Positions 13,618 through 22,009 of a DNA stretch of 46,649 nt are shown piece by piece. The position numbers and the translations under genes are program-made. Numbering within the stretch: the first letter of the stretch is position 1; every line of letters starts with the position of its first letter. The notes below the pieces were generated by a model. It saw nothing but the letters and a program-made list of their open reading frames with translations. It ran no database searches and was not told where the DNA came from. The stretch spans positions 1 to 46,649 of the forward strand of contig JBBQHI010000029.1 in assembly GCA_038323835.1 (NCBI GenBank). The letters are read 5' to 3'. This DNA comes from JACVRW01 sp038323835 (GTDB lineage Bacteria; Actinomycetota; Thermoleophilia; Solirubrobacterales; Thermoleophilaceae).

Positions 13618-13665
13618 CCGGTCTCCAAAACCGGAGGTCCCAGGTTCGAATCCTGGCTGCCCCGC
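13618..13665 (+). repeat. attR: 48-bp direct repeat, partial tRNA-Trp copy
   Basis: The tRNA-Trp 3' half only: anticodon stem and loop, variable loop, T arm and acceptor 3' strand, with no D arm or 5' acceptor strand. Identical to 3813-3860. Chromosomal sequence resumes right after it with the end of the dedA-like gene (stop 13679-13681). Confidence 0.93.
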
Positions 13666-13678
13666 TCTCGAAGCGCCG

Positions 13679-14356
13679 CTACGGCCGACCGGGCCCGGTC
13701 TCCCGCCCGACTCCCCGGCGGCGGTGCAGGACGAGGACGATCGCCGCGCCCAGGATCAGCACCACCGCGGCGTAGTCGGCATAGCGGAAGTCGTGGTGGA
13801 AGGTCTCCCAGGTGTCGCCGAGCGCCCATCCCGCGGCCGCGAACCCAAAGCACCAGATCAGCGACCCGAGAAGCGTCAGCGCGACGTAGGGACCGAGGGG
13901 ACTGCCGAGCGCACCGGCGGGGATTGAGATGAACGACCGCACGACGGGCGTCACGCGACCGAGGAACACGGCGCGGTTGCCGAACCGCTCGAACCAGCGT
14001 TCGGCGCGAGCGAACGTCTCGGCGCTGATGTGGAACCAGCGCCCGTAGCGCTCGATCAGCGCGCGGCCGCCGGCCGCGCCGATCGCCCAGCCCACGAGGG
14101 CGCCCGCCAGATAGCCGAGCGCGCCGGCCAGCGCGAGCACGACGTAGCTCTCTATGCCCGTCGAGAGATGCGTCCCGAAGACCACCGGGTGCTGCCCGGC
14201 GATGGCCCCCGCGCTGAGCGCGCCGGCGTAGATCATGATCAGCTCGCCGCCCACGGGCAGCAGCGCATCGAGCGCCATCAGCGCAAAGACGGCATAGACC
14301 CCGTGCTGCGCGATCGAGTCCGTCAGTTGGCTGGTGAGGGTGGCTATCACGGTCAC
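13679..14356 (-). CDS. DedA-family membrane protein (VTT domain)
   Basis: A 225-residue integral membrane protein. It starts with an amphipathic helix, then FALMALDALLPVGGELIMIYAGAL (about 20-44), and has the DedA signature FLGRVTPVVRSFISIPAGAL with the two conserved arginines, followed by further hydrophobic helices near the C-terminus. DedA/VTT proteins are linked to lipid-carrier scrambling and envelope homeostasis. GTG 14356 matches the family N-terminus; a longer frame to 14416 would overlap the divergent response regulator. Before integration its 3' end lay next to tRNA-Trp. Confidence 0.85.
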   Translation of the reverse strand: MTVIATLTSQLTDSIAQHGVYAVFALMALDALLPVGGELIMIYAGALSAGAIAGQHPVVFGTHLSTGIESYVVLALAGALGYLAGALVGWAIGAAGGRALIERYGRWFHISAETFARAERWFERFGNRAVFLGRVTPVVRSFISIPAGALGSPLGPYVALTLLGSLIWCFGFAAAGWALGDTWETFHHDFRYADYAAVVLILGAAIVLVLHRRRGVGRETGPGRP

Positions 14357-14427
14357 AAGAGCTACCTGGCGCCGATGACCCGGAGATGACGACGGCTGCG
14401 CCGCCGCGAGTGCCACCCTTAGCGGCG

Positions 14428-15108
14428 ATGCGCGTTCTGATCGTCGAGGACGACGCGCGGATGGCTGACGCCATCCGCCGCGGACTCAAGGCCGAGGGTG
14501 TGGTGGTTGACGTGGCCGGCGCCGGAGAGGAGGCGCTCTGGCTGGCCGAGGCCACCTCGTACAGCGCGATCGTCCTGGACTTCATGCTGCCCGGCATCGA
14601 CGGGCTCGAGACGTGCCGGCGGCTACGAGACGAGCAGGTGTGGACGCCGATACTCATGCTCACCGCCAGGGACGCGGTCCAGGATCGAGTCGCTGGCCTG
14701 AACAGCGGCGCCGACGACTACCTGGTCAAGCCGTTCTCGTTCGACGAGCTGCTTGCGAGAGTCCGGGCGCTCGCCCGTCGCCAGGTCGGCCCACGGCCGA
14801 CAGTGCTCACCGCGGGCGACCTGAGGCTCGACACGACGACGCACAGGCTGTTGCGGGGGTCGGAGGAGATCGAGCTCAGCAACCGCGAGGTCGCGATCCT
14901 TGCCGCCTTCATGCGTCGTCCCGGGCAGATCCTCTCGCGCTTCGATCTCCTGGAGCTCGTCTGGGAGGGCGACTTCGACCACCGCTCGAACGTGGTGGAC
15001 GTGGCGGTACGGCGGCTGCGCGAGAAGATCGACAGGCCGTTCGGCGTCGAGTCGATCGAGACTGTCCGGGGGGCGGGCTACCGGCTGTGCGACTCCGCCG
15101 ACTCGTAA
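14428..15108 (+). CDS. OmpR/PhoB-family response regulator
   Basis: A 226-residue product. Receiver domain residues 2-115 with acidic pocket Glu7-Asp8-Asp9, phosphoacceptor Asp51 (VLDFMLPG), Thr79 and Lys101 (LVKPFSF). A winged-helix DNA-binding domain follows at about 130-222, ending VRGAGYRL. ATG 14428 begins right at the receiver; ATG 14386 is in frame but adds an atypical leader. The histidine kinase start overlaps its end by 22 nt, so they form a cognate pair. Signal unknown; MprA/CutR-like by general similarity. Confidence 0.93.
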   Translation: MRVLIVEDDARMADAIRRGLKAEGVVVDVAGAGEEALWLAEATSYSAIVLDFMLPGIDGLETCRRLRDEQVWTPILMLTARDAVQDRVAGLNSGADDYLVKPFSFDELLARVRALARRQVGPRPTVLTAGDLRLDTTTHRLLRGSEEIELSNREVAILAAFMRRPGQILSRFDLLELVWEGDFDHRSNVVDVAVRRLREKIDRPFGVESIETVRGAGYRLCDSADS

Positions 15109-16457
15109 ACCGGCTTCCGATCCGGGCGAAGCTGACGCTGGTCTACTCGACGGTGATCGCGGTGATGCTCGGCGGGGTCGGTCTCTTCCTGTTCCTCAAC
15201 TTCAAGGAAGGGCTCGACAGCGGGCTCAACGACACGCTGCGAACACGGGCCGACGACGTTGGAGCCCTCCTGCGCCAGGAGGGCGCCCGCGGCCTCGCGA
15301 GCCGACGTGACCTGCTGGCGCGCGGCGACCTGGCGGCCCAGGTGGTGGACCCCTCGACCGGCCGGATTCTCGTGGGCTCGCGCCGCGGGGGCGAACGCCC
15401 GCTGCTCACCCCGGTGGAGGCGCGCGAGGCCACCCCCGGCACGCACTACATCGACCGGGGGGAGCAGGAGCGGCTACTGGTGCGCCGCGGGCGCGGCGCC
15501 AACCGACAGGTCCTCGTCGTGGAGGCGTCGCTCGACCAGCGCGAGCGAGCGCTGGAATTGCTCAACGGGGGGCTGCTGGTCGGCGGCGCCCTGACACTCG
15601 TCCTGGCGGGGCTCGCCGGCTACGGCCTGGCGGGCGCGGCTCTGCGTCCGATGGAGACGATGCGCCGCGCCGCCGCGCGCATCTCCGACGCCGATCCGCA
15701 CGCCCGTCTCCCGCTCCCGGCCGCCGAGGACGAGATTCACCGCCTCGGGGTGACGCTCAACCTCATGCTCGAGCGGATCGAGGCCGCTCGTGACCGCGAG
15801 CGTGCCTTTGTCTCCGACGCCAGCCACGAGCTGCGAACCCCGCTGGCGATCCTGAAAACGGAGGTCGAGGTCGCGCTGCGCACGGACAACCCGCCCGAGG
15901 CCCTGCGCGCCGCGCTGCGCGTGGCCGGCGAAGAGGCGGATCGCTTGACCCAACTGGCCGAGGACCTGCTGCTCGTGGCCCGCAGCGACGCCGGGCGGAT
16001 CGACCTCGAGGTTCAGGAGCTGCCGGCACGCGAGCTGCTGGACCAGGTGGCCCGCCGCTTCCGCATCCGGGCACGCGAGCGCAACCGGGAGCTCGTGGTC
16101 GAGCCCTCGGTGCCGTTGTCTGTCGCCGCCGACGGGGCCCGCGTGGAACAGGCGCTCTCCAACCTCGTCGACAACGCCCTCCGACACGGCCTTGGCACCA
16201 TCACTCTCCGGGCGGACCAGAGCGACGGTGGGGTCGAGCTGCACGTGATCGACGACGGCCCCGGGTTCCCCGCGGCGTTCGTACCTCATGCCTTTGAGCG
16301 CTTCAGCCGGGCCGACAACGGCCGCGCGGGCGGCGGCAGCGGGCTCGGACTGTCGATCGTCGAGCTGATCGCGACCGCCCACGGCGGCGAGGCCGGGGTG
16401 CGTAACCGCGCCGAAGGCCCGGGCGCGGACGCATGGCTACGCCTGCCGAGCGCCTAG
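15087..16457 (+). CDS. Sensor histidine kinase
   Basis: A 456-residue membrane kinase. TM1 about 16-38 and TM2 about 158-185 enclose an extracytoplasmic sensor of roughly 120 residues. HAMP follows (LRPMETMRRAAARIS), then HisKA with phosphoacceptor His247 (SDASHELRTP) and HATPase with N box NLVDNALRHG, DDGPGFP and GSGLGLSIV. It would phosphorylate the overlapping response regulator. GTG 15087 is taken because it places MVRLRRLVNRLPIRAKL before TM1, the usual beginning; no other start lies before the membrane helix. Confidence 0.92.
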   Translation: MRLRRLVNRLPIRAKLTLVYSTVIAVMLGGVGLFLFLNFKEGLDSGLNDTLRTRADDVGALLRQEGARGLASRRDLLARGDLAAQVVDPSTGRILVGSRRGGERPLLTPVEAREATPGTHYIDRGEQERLLVRRGRGANRQVLVVEASLDQRERALELLNGGLLVGGALTLVLAGLAGYGLAGAALRPMETMRRAAARISDADPHARLPLPAAEDEIHRLGVTLNLMLERIEAARDRERAFVSDASHELRTPLAILKTEVEVALRTDNPPEALRAALRVAGEEADRLTQLAEDLLLVARSDAGRIDLEVQELPARELLDQVARRFRIRARERNRELVVEPSVPLSVAADGARVEQALSNLVDNALRHGLGTITLRADQSDGGVELHVIDDGPGFPAAFVPHAFERFSRADNGRAGGGSGLGLSIVELIATAHGGEAGVRNRAEGPGADAWLRLPSA

Positions 16458-16505
16458 CGTCCGGCGTCATCTCCCGGTCATCCAAGGGGTGCATGGTGGC
16501 CGTCG

Positions 16506-17378
16506 ATGGACCCGATCTCCTATCTGCAAGCGCTCATCCTCGGCCTGCTCCAGGGTGCGTCGGAGCTGTTCCCGGTCTCGAGCCTGGGCCACAGCGTGAT
16601 CCTCCCCAAGCTGCTCGGCTGGGACATCCACCAGAACGACGACTACTTCATCACGTTCCTGGTGGCCACCCACCTGGCCACCGCGCTGGTGCTGCTCGGG
16701 TTCTTCTGGCGCGACTGGGTTCGGATCGTCAACGGCATCGGGCGTTCGCTCCGCGATCGCGAGATCCGCCCCGACGACACCGACGCCAAGCTCGGCTGGC
16801 TGCTCGTGGTGGGCACGATCCCCGCCGGACTGCTCGGCCTGCTGCTCGAGCACAGCCTGCGGCACGCCTTTGCCTCTGCTCGCTCGGCATCTTTCTTCCT
16901 GATGCTCAACGGCGTGATGCTGTTCGGGGCCGAGCGCCTCCGCCGCCGGGCCCCCACGCCCGCCACCGAGGTGGGCGACTCCGACGACCGCATCGCGCGC
17001 ACCACGGGATTCCGACAGGCAGTCGGCATCGGGACGGCGCAGGCGGTGGCCCTCATCCCCGGTTTCTCCCGCTCGGGCGCAACGATGGGCGGCGGCCTGC
17101 TGGCAGGCCTCTCGAACGAGGACGCGGCGCGCTTTTCCTTCCTTCTCGCCACCCCGATCATCGGCGCCGCGGCGGCCCTCAAGCTGCCCGACCTGGTCGG
17201 CTCGAAGGGCGATGGGATCCGCGGTCCCGCGGCCCTCGGCGCGCTGGGCGCCGCCGTCACCGCCTACCTGACCGTGCGCTTCCTCGTCCGCTTTTTCGAG
17301 AACGGCCGCCTGACGCCGTTCGCCGTGTACTGCGTCGCGGCCGGGGCGGCCCTGTCCATCTACTTCGCCGTTTCCTGA
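16506..17378 (+). CDS. uppP: Undecaprenyl-diphosphatase
   Basis: A 290-residue polytopic BacA/UppP-type phosphatase that recycles undecaprenyl pyrophosphate for peptidoglycan synthesis and can give bacitracin tolerance. The first catalytic segment is QGASELFPVSSLGHS with Glu20, and the second is PGFSRSGATMGGG. Length is normal. The first motif has ELFPVSSLGH where EFLPVSSTGH is more usual, so it belongs to a slightly divergent subgroup. Follows the two-component system by 48 bp. Confidence 0.92.
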   Translation: MDPISYLQALILGLLQGASELFPVSSLGHSVILPKLLGWDIHQNDDYFITFLVATHLATALVLLGFFWRDWVRIVNGIGRSLRDREIRPDDTDAKLGWLLVVGTIPAGLLGLLLEHSLRHAFASARSASFFLMLNGVMLFGAERLRRRAPTPATEVGDSDDRIARTTGFRQAVGIGTAQAVALIPGFSRSGATMGGGLLAGLSNEDAARFSFLLATPIIGAAAALKLPDLVGSKGDGIRGPAALGALGAAVTAYLTVRFLVRFFENGRLTPFAVYCVAAGAALSIYFAVS

Positions 17379-17392
17379 GAGGGAGGTTTTCC

Positions 17393-17629
17393 GTGAGCAA
17401 GAACCGCCAACTGATCATCCCCGCCATCGTGGCCGGAGTCGTTCTGATCGTGATCGCGTTCGTCTACTTCGTGGACAGCGCCGACGCCCTGCCGTCCTTC
17501 TTCCCCGGCCACGAGGCCGGCTCCACCCGCCACCACATCAAGCACGGCCTGGCCGCCCTGATCCTGGGAATCGGCGCGTTCGTCTTCGCCTGGTTCCAGA
17601 CCGGACCGGGAGTCAGCCGTACGGCGTAG
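17393..17629 (+). CDS. Small two-helix membrane protein
   Basis: A 78-residue product starting with GTG 17393 behind GGGAGG (17381-17386), 14 bp after uppP, so probably co-transcribed. Two hydrophobic helices, about 7-27 (LIIPAIVAGVVLIVIAFVYF) and 50-69 (ALILGIGAFVFAWFQ), with a polar His-rich linker (STRHHIKHG). Family not recognised; conserved pairing with uppP would be informative. Confidence 0.7.
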   Translation: MSKNRQLIIPAIVAGVVLIVIAFVYFVDSADALPSFFPGHEAGSTRHHIKHGLAALILGIGAFVFAWFQTGPGVSRTA

Positions 17630-17639
17630 GCTGCCGCCC

Positions 17640-18419
17640 ATGTCCACCCCCACGAACACGCCTGACCTCAGCGGAAAGGTGGCGCTCGTGACCGGCGGTG
17701 CCGGCGGTCTCGGGCGCGCCACCGGCCGGGCACTGGTGGACGCGGGCGCCACCGTGGTGCTGGCCGACGTGGCCGAGGACGCCGGTCGCGCGGTGGCCGA
17801 CGAGCTGGGCGGCCACTTCGTGCGCGCCGACGTGTCCAAGCCGGAGGACAACCGCGCGATGGTGGACTTCGCGGTGGAGCGCTGCGGCGGGCTCGACCTC
17901 GTCCACCTGAACGCCGGGGTGGTGAGCGGCACCGGCCTGGGCGAGGACTTCGACCTCGAGCGCTACCGCCTGGCCATGGGCGTGAACCTCGACGGGGTGG
18001 TGTTCGGCACCAACGCGGTGCTGCCCGCGCTCACGGCGCGCGGTGGTGGCTCGATCGTGGCCACCGCGTCACTCGCCGGGCTCACGGGCGTGCCCTACGA
18101 CCCCATCTACTCGGCCAACAAGCACGCGGTGGTGGGCCTCGCGCGCTCGCTCGGGGCCGCCCTGGCAGACCGAGGCATTCGCTACAACGCCGTGTGCCCG
18201 GGCTTCGCCGAGTCGGCGATCATCGACGGCATCCGCGACGGTCTCAACGCCGCCGGGCTGCCGATCATCCCCGCCGAGAAGGTGGCCGAGGCCGTGGTGG
18301 CGCTGTTCGCCTCCGACGCCACCGGCGAGTGCTGGTTCGTTCAGGCCGGCCGCGAGGCGGGGGCCTTCGGGTTCCGCAACCTCCCGGGCCCGCGCGCGGC
18401 GGCGGCCGAGCCCGCCTGA
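17640..18419 (+). CDS. Short-chain dehydrogenase/reductase
   Basis: A 259-residue Rossmann oxidoreductase. Cofactor motif TGGAGGLGRATG (19-30), Asp in VLADVAED suggesting NAD(H) preference, the NAG motif in LNAGVVS, and catalytic Ser (ATASLAG) and Tyr-x3-Lys (YSANK). The C-terminus ends with an Ala/Arg tail. The substrate cannot be assigned. It ends 4 bp before the convergent NTF2-like gene. Confidence 0.88.
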   Translation: MSTPTNTPDLSGKVALVTGGAGGLGRATGRALVDAGATVVLADVAEDAGRAVADELGGHFVRADVSKPEDNRAMVDFAVERCGGLDLVHLNAGVVSGTGLGEDFDLERYRLAMGVNLDGVVFGTNAVLPALTARGGGSIVATASLAGLTGVPYDPIYSANKHAVVGLARSLGAALADRGIRYNAVCPGFAESAIIDGIRDGLNAAGLPIIPAEKVAEAVVALFASDATGECWFVQAGREAGAFGFRNLPGPRAAAAEPA

Positions 18420-18423
18420 GCGC

Positions 18424-18870
18424 TCAGGCCGGCGCCGCCTCGTCGCCCAGGAGCTGCTGGGCGATCGTGCCCCGGTCGAAGTAGATTCGCTCGCACACGA
18501 TCCTGTCGCCGCCGGGAGCGAACAGGAAGAAGGCACACATCCGGCAGCGGAAGGCTCGGCCGGTGGGCTCGATGCCCTGGATCTCGCCCTCGTGGGTACC
18601 CAGCAGGTCGAACTCGACGATCACGGCGTCGTCGGCGTGGTGGAACACCGTGTTCTCGTTGCGCTGGTCCGGGAAGGCGGAGCGCGTGCGCCGGTAGTAC
18701 TCGGACACCTCCTCGGGGCCGTCGAACACCTCGCCGGTGGCGATCAGCTCGTAGCGCGGGTGGTCGAAGGTGTCGAGCGCCACGTCGAACCGGTGCTGGT
18801 TCTCCGACTCCATGTGGTCTTGCACGAGCACCTCGCGCCGCTCCCGCAGCCCGGTAGTCGCCTGCTCCAT
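18424..18870 (-). CDS. NTF2/SnoaL-like protein, ester-cyclase type
   Basis: A 148-residue single-domain product. The fold is indicated by the N-terminal helix (REVLVQDHMESENQHRFDVAL), DHPRYELIATGEVFDGPEEVSEYYR, and the late strands RAFRCRMCAFFLFAPGGDRIVCERIYFD. This family binds small hydrophobic molecules; some are cyclases or isomerases and many are of unknown role. ATG is preceded by GGAGAGGAG on the minus strand. Confidence 0.75.
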   Translation of the reverse strand: MEQATTGLRERREVLVQDHMESENQHRFDVALDTFDHPRYELIATGEVFDGPEEVSEYYRRTRSAFPDQRNENTVFHHADDAVIVEFDLLGTHEGEIQGIEPTGRAFRCRMCAFFLFAPGGDRIVCERIYFDRGTIAQQLLGDEAAPA

Positions 18871-18928
18871 CTGCGCTCCTCTCCTGGAATGACGCCGCCG
18901 CCGGGCGCCCAGTGCGTAGTCTGACCCG

Positions 18929-19573
18929 GTGACCCTCGTACGCGTCGAGCGCGCGCCGGACGGCGCCCCCGAGGGCCTGCTCGTGCTCCATCACGGCCGA
19001 GGCAGCGACGAGCACGACCTGTTCGGCCTGGCCGACGTGCTGGACCCGGAGCGGCGCCTCCACGTGGTGTCCCCTCGCGCCCCGCTCAGCATCCCCGGCT
19101 GGCCCGGGCACCACTGGTACGTGGTGCCTCGGGTGGGCTACCCCGACCCGGAGACCTTCCGCGCGGCCTACCGCGAGCTATCCGCGCTTCACGACGAGCT
19201 GTGGGAGCTCACGGGCGTCGGCCCGGACCGCACCGTGCTCGGCGGCTTCTCGATGGGCTCGGTGATGAGCTACGCGCTCGGGCTCGGCCCGGACCGGCCG
19301 GCGCCCGCCGGTGTGCTGGCCTTCAGCGGCTTCGTGCCCACGGTCGAGGGCTGGGAGCCCGACCTCGGGGGCCGTAGCGACACACGCGTCTTCATCGCCC
19401 ACGGCCGCCGCGACCCGGTGATGGACGTGCAGTTCGCGCGAACCGCGAAGGAGATGCTCGAGTCCGGTGGGCTCGCGGTGGAGTACCACGAGTCGGACGC
19501 CGGGCATCACATCGATCCCGAGCACCTGCCGCACGCGCAGCGCTGGCTGCGCGACACCCTGCCCGCCGCCTGA
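18929..19573 (+). CDS. Alpha/beta hydrolase, phospholipase/carboxylesterase family
   Basis: A 214-residue serine hydrolase. Oxyanion region LVLHHGRGSDEHD, nucleophile in GGFSMGSVMS, Asp in HGRRDPVM and His in DAGHHID complete the triad. Size and motifs match the YpfH/acyl-protein-thioesterase-like group acting on short acyl esters; the natural substrate is unknown. GTG 18929 is the only sensible start. It precedes the peptidase gene by 12 bp. Confidence 0.85.
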   Translation: MTLVRVERAPDGAPEGLLVLHHGRGSDEHDLFGLADVLDPERRLHVVSPRAPLSIPGWPGHHWYVVPRVGYPDPETFRAAYRELSALHDELWELTGVGPDRTVLGGFSMGSVMSYALGLGPDRPAPAGVLAFSGFVPTVEGWEPDLGGRSDTRVFIAHGRRDPVMDVQFARTAKEMLESGGLAVEYHESDAGHHIDPEHLPHAQRWLRDTLPAA

Positions 19574-19585
19574 CGCGGGCCTACG

Positions 19586-20707
19586 ATGGCGCGCATGACC
19601 GTGGGCGAGCTTGCCGCGTCGCTGGTGGCCATCGACTCCGTGAACCCCGAGCTGGTGCCGGGCGGCGCGGGCGAGGCCGAGATCGCCGCCCACGTGGCCG
19701 CCTGGATGAGCGACGCCGGGCTGGACGTGGAGGTGGACGAGGCCGCGCCCGGCCGCCCCAGCGTGATCGGGGTCGCCCGCGGACGCGGGGGCGGGGCCTC
19801 GCTGATGCTGAACGCGCACATGGACACGGTGGGCGTGGAGGGCATGCCGCGCCCGTTCGCGCCCGAGGTGCGCGACGGGCGCCTCCACGGGCGCGGCGCG
19901 TACGACATGAAGGGCAGTCTCGCCGCGTGCATGCACGCCGCCGCCACCGTGGCGACGGAGGGCCTGGCCGGGGACGTGATCGTGACCGCCGTGGCCGACG
20001 AGGAGCACGCCAGCATCGGCATCCAGTCCGTGCTGCGCCGCTGGAGCGCCGACGCGGCGATCGTGACCGAGCCCACCGGGCTCAGGGTGTGCGTGGCCCA
20101 CAAGGGCTTCGTGTGGGCGGAGGTGGAGACCACGGGACGGGCCGCCCACGGCTCGCGCCCCGCCGAGGGCGTGGACGCGATCACCGGGATGGCCCCGGTT
20201 CTCAACCGCCTGGCCGAGCTCCAGGCCATGCTCGACCGGGCCGCCGGTCACCCCCTGCTTGGCCCGGGCTCCCTGCACGCCTCGCTGATCGAGGGCGGCC
20301 AGGAGCTCTCCAGCTATCCCGCGCGCTGCATGCTGTCGCTCGAGCGCCGCACCGTGCCCGGTGAGACCGAGGAGCACGTGCGCCGGGAGTGCGAGGCCCT
20401 GATCGAGGACGTGGAGGGCGCGGAGGTCCGCCTCGGCCTGGTGCGCGAGCCGTTCGAGGTTGACCCCGCCGAGCGCGTGGTGGCGGCTGTGAGCAGGGCG
20501 GCCGAGACGGTGACCGGGATCGCCCCGGAGCTCTACGGCGACACCCCGTGGATGGACGCCGCCTTCACCCAGGCCGCGGGAATCCCCACGGTGGTGTTCG
20601 GCCCCGGCGGCGCCGGCGCACACGCGGCCGAGGAGTGGGTCGACCTGGAGAGCGTCGAGCGCTGCGCGGCCGCGCTCGCCGCCGCGGCCCGCGAGCTGTG
20701 CGCGTGA
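19586..20707 (+). CDS. M20-family peptidase/deacylase (ArgE/DapE-like)
   Basis: A 373-residue dinuclear-zinc enzyme. NAHMDTVG and GRGAYDMKGS carry the first His/Asp and the bridging Asp; VADEEHAS has the catalytic Glu pair and VTEPTGLR a metal Glu. The dimerisation domain is present (AHGSRPAEGVDAI). It is translationally coupled (GTGA) to a diaminopropionate ammonia-lyase-like gene, a pairing known from E. coli ygeY-ygeX, so an N-acylated or peptidic diaminopropionate-type substrate is plausible. ATG 19595 is an alternative start. Confidence 0.87.
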   Translation: MARMTVGELAASLVAIDSVNPELVPGGAGEAEIAAHVAAWMSDAGLDVEVDEAAPGRPSVIGVARGRGGGASLMLNAHMDTVGVEGMPRPFAPEVRDGRLHGRGAYDMKGSLAACMHAAATVATEGLAGDVIVTAVADEEHASIGIQSVLRRWSADAAIVTEPTGLRVCVAHKGFVWAEVETTGRAAHGSRPAEGVDAITGMAPVLNRLAELQAMLDRAAGHPLLGPGSLHASLIEGGQELSSYPARCMLSLERRTVPGETEEHVRRECEALIEDVEGAEVRLGLVREPFEVDPAERVVAAVSRAAETVTGIAPELYGDTPWMDAAFTQAAGIPTVVFGPGGAGAHAAEEWVDLESVERCAAALAAAARELCA

Positions 20708-21753
20708 TCGAGTGGCTGCCCAACCCCCTGCGCACCGAGTCCCCGGAGACCGCGGCCGCCGAGTCCCCGCTGACGTTCCACCGCTCCCTGCCCGGGTACG
20801 CCGAGACGCCGCTCGTGGATGCTCCCTCGCTGGCCGAGGCCTGGAACGTCCGCCGGGTGTGGCTCAAGTTCGAGCGTGAGCGCTTCGGCCTCCCGGCGTT
20901 CAAGATGCTCGGCGCCTCGTGGGCGGCGCACCGGCTGCTGGGGGCACCGCCCCACGACCCCGGGCTCGAGCTGGTGGCGGCCACCGACGGGAACCACGGC
21001 CGGGCCGTGGCACGGGTCGCTCGCATGTCGGGCCTCGGCGCCACCATCCTCGTGCCCCGCGGCACGGTGGCCGCCCGGATCGCCGCGATCGAGTCCGAGG
21101 GCGCCACGGTCGAGGTGGTGCACGGCTCCTACGACGACGCCGTCCGGCGCAGCGCGGAGATGGCCGGTCCGCGGCGCCTGGTGCTGTCCGACACGTCGTG
21201 GCCGGGTTACGAGGAGGTGCCGCGCTGGGTGATCGAGGGCTACGCAACGATCTTCGAGGAGATCGACGCGCAGTCCGGCGGGGCGGTGCCCGGCCTGGCC
21301 GTGGTGCCGATCGGCGTGGGCGCCCTGGCGGCGGCCACGGCCCGGCACCTGGCCCGCCGCTCACGACTGGTGGGTGTCGAGCCGAGCGCGGCCGCGTGCA
21401 TGCTGGAGTCCGGGCGCGCCGGTCGTATCACCGAGGTACCGGGGCCGCACGACTCGATCATGGCCGGGCTGAACGCGGGGGTGCCCTCCCCGGTGGCCTG
21501 GCCGGCGGTGAGCGAGGGGTTCGACGTGTTCTGCGCGGTGGACGACGACGCGGCGGTGGACGGCATGCGGATGCTGGCCGGGCTCGGGCTGGAGGCCGGA
21601 GAGTGCTCCGGCGGCTCGGTGGGCGCCACCGCGCTTCTGATGGCGGACCGGGGAGCGCGGGAGGCACTCGGAGCCGACGAGAAGACCACGGTGCTGGTGA
21701 TCCTCACCGAGGGCGTGACCGACCCCGATGCCTACGCCCGCCTGGTGGCCTGA
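20704..21753 (+). CDS. PLP-dependent lyase, diaminopropionate ammonia-lyase-like
   Basis: A 349-residue fold-type II PLP enzyme. PLP lysine Lys67 in LPAFKMLGAS, substrate loop in ATDGNHGRAVAR, and phosphate-binding GVGALAAAT match DAPAL (YgeX-like) proteins, which convert 2,3-diaminopropionate to pyruvate and ammonia. It is about 50 residues shorter than E. coli YgeX, so a threonine-dehydratase-like activity is possible. GTG 20704 overlaps the M20 stop by 4 nt, indicating a two-gene unit. Confidence 0.8.
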   Translation: MIEWLPNPLRTESPETAAAESPLTFHRSLPGYAETPLVDAPSLAEAWNVRRVWLKFERERFGLPAFKMLGASWAAHRLLGAPPHDPGLELVAATDGNHGRAVARVARMSGLGATILVPRGTVAARIAAIESEGATVEVVHGSYDDAVRRSAEMAGPRRLVLSDTSWPGYEEVPRWVIEGYATIFEEIDAQSGGAVPGLAVVPIGVGALAAATARHLARRSRLVGVEPSAAACMLESGRAGRITEVPGPHDSIMAGLNAGVPSPVAWPAVSEGFDVFCAVDDDAAVDGMRMLAGLGLEAGECSGGSVGATALLMADRGAREALGADEKTTVLVILTEGVTDPDAYARLVA

Positions 21754-21754
21754 C

Positions 21755-22009
21755 GTGGACGCGTTCGTGTACCTCCTCAGCTGCGCGGACGGGACGCTCT
21801 ACTGCGGCTGGTCCACCGACCCGGACCGGCGGCTGCGCGAGCACCGCGCCGGCACCGCCAGCCGCTACACGCGCTCCCGCCTGCCGGTGGAGCTCGCCTG
21901 GACCGCCCGGTTCGAGACCAGGTCGGACGCCATGCGCGAGGAGGCGCGGATCAAGCGCCTTCCGGCGGAGGAGAAGCGGGCGCTCGCGCGAGGCGGGCTC
22001 AGGCGCTGA
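21755..22009 (+). CDS. GIY-YIG domain protein (YhbQ/UPF0213-like)
   Basis: An 84-residue single-domain nuclease fold: FVYLLSCADGTLYCGWSTD as the GIY-YIG pair, Arg in PDRRLREHRAG, then HRAGTASRYTRSRLPVEL and the Glu-containing helix REEARIKRL. Proteins of this class are linked to DNA repair but poorly characterised. GTG 21755 lies 1 nt after the lyase stop. Its end overlaps the convergent DHFR-like gene by 11 bp. Confidence 0.85.
   Translation: MDAFVYLLSCADGTLYCGWSTDPDRRLREHRAGTASRYTRSRLPVELAWTARFETRSDAMREEARIKRLPAEEKRALARGGLRR

Larger units (their letters stand above)
3813..13665. mobile_element. Integrative element in tRNA-Trp, satellite-like (about 9.8 kb)
   Basis: The element is bounded by a perfect 48-bp direct repeat (3813-3860 and 13618-13665) equal to the tRNA-Trp 3' half, with the intact tRNA on the left. 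It carries its own tyrosine integrase at the right end, an excisionase-like HTH protein, a primase zinc finger, a DUF3631 ATPase, small and large terminase, and an HNH nuclease, almost all in one forward operon. I find no portal, capsid, prohead protease, tail, lysis or cI-type gene. This gene set (integrate, replicate, package) without structural genes is typical of phage satellites; a decayed prophage is the alternative, but every visible gene is intact and tightly packed. Confidence 0.88.

Noticed and set aside
13687..13700. Perfect 14-bp palindrome GACCGGGCCCGGTC at the 3' end of the dedA-like gene
   Set aside because: GC-only palindromes of this length are expected by chance at this base composition and there is no T run, so I do not call a terminator.
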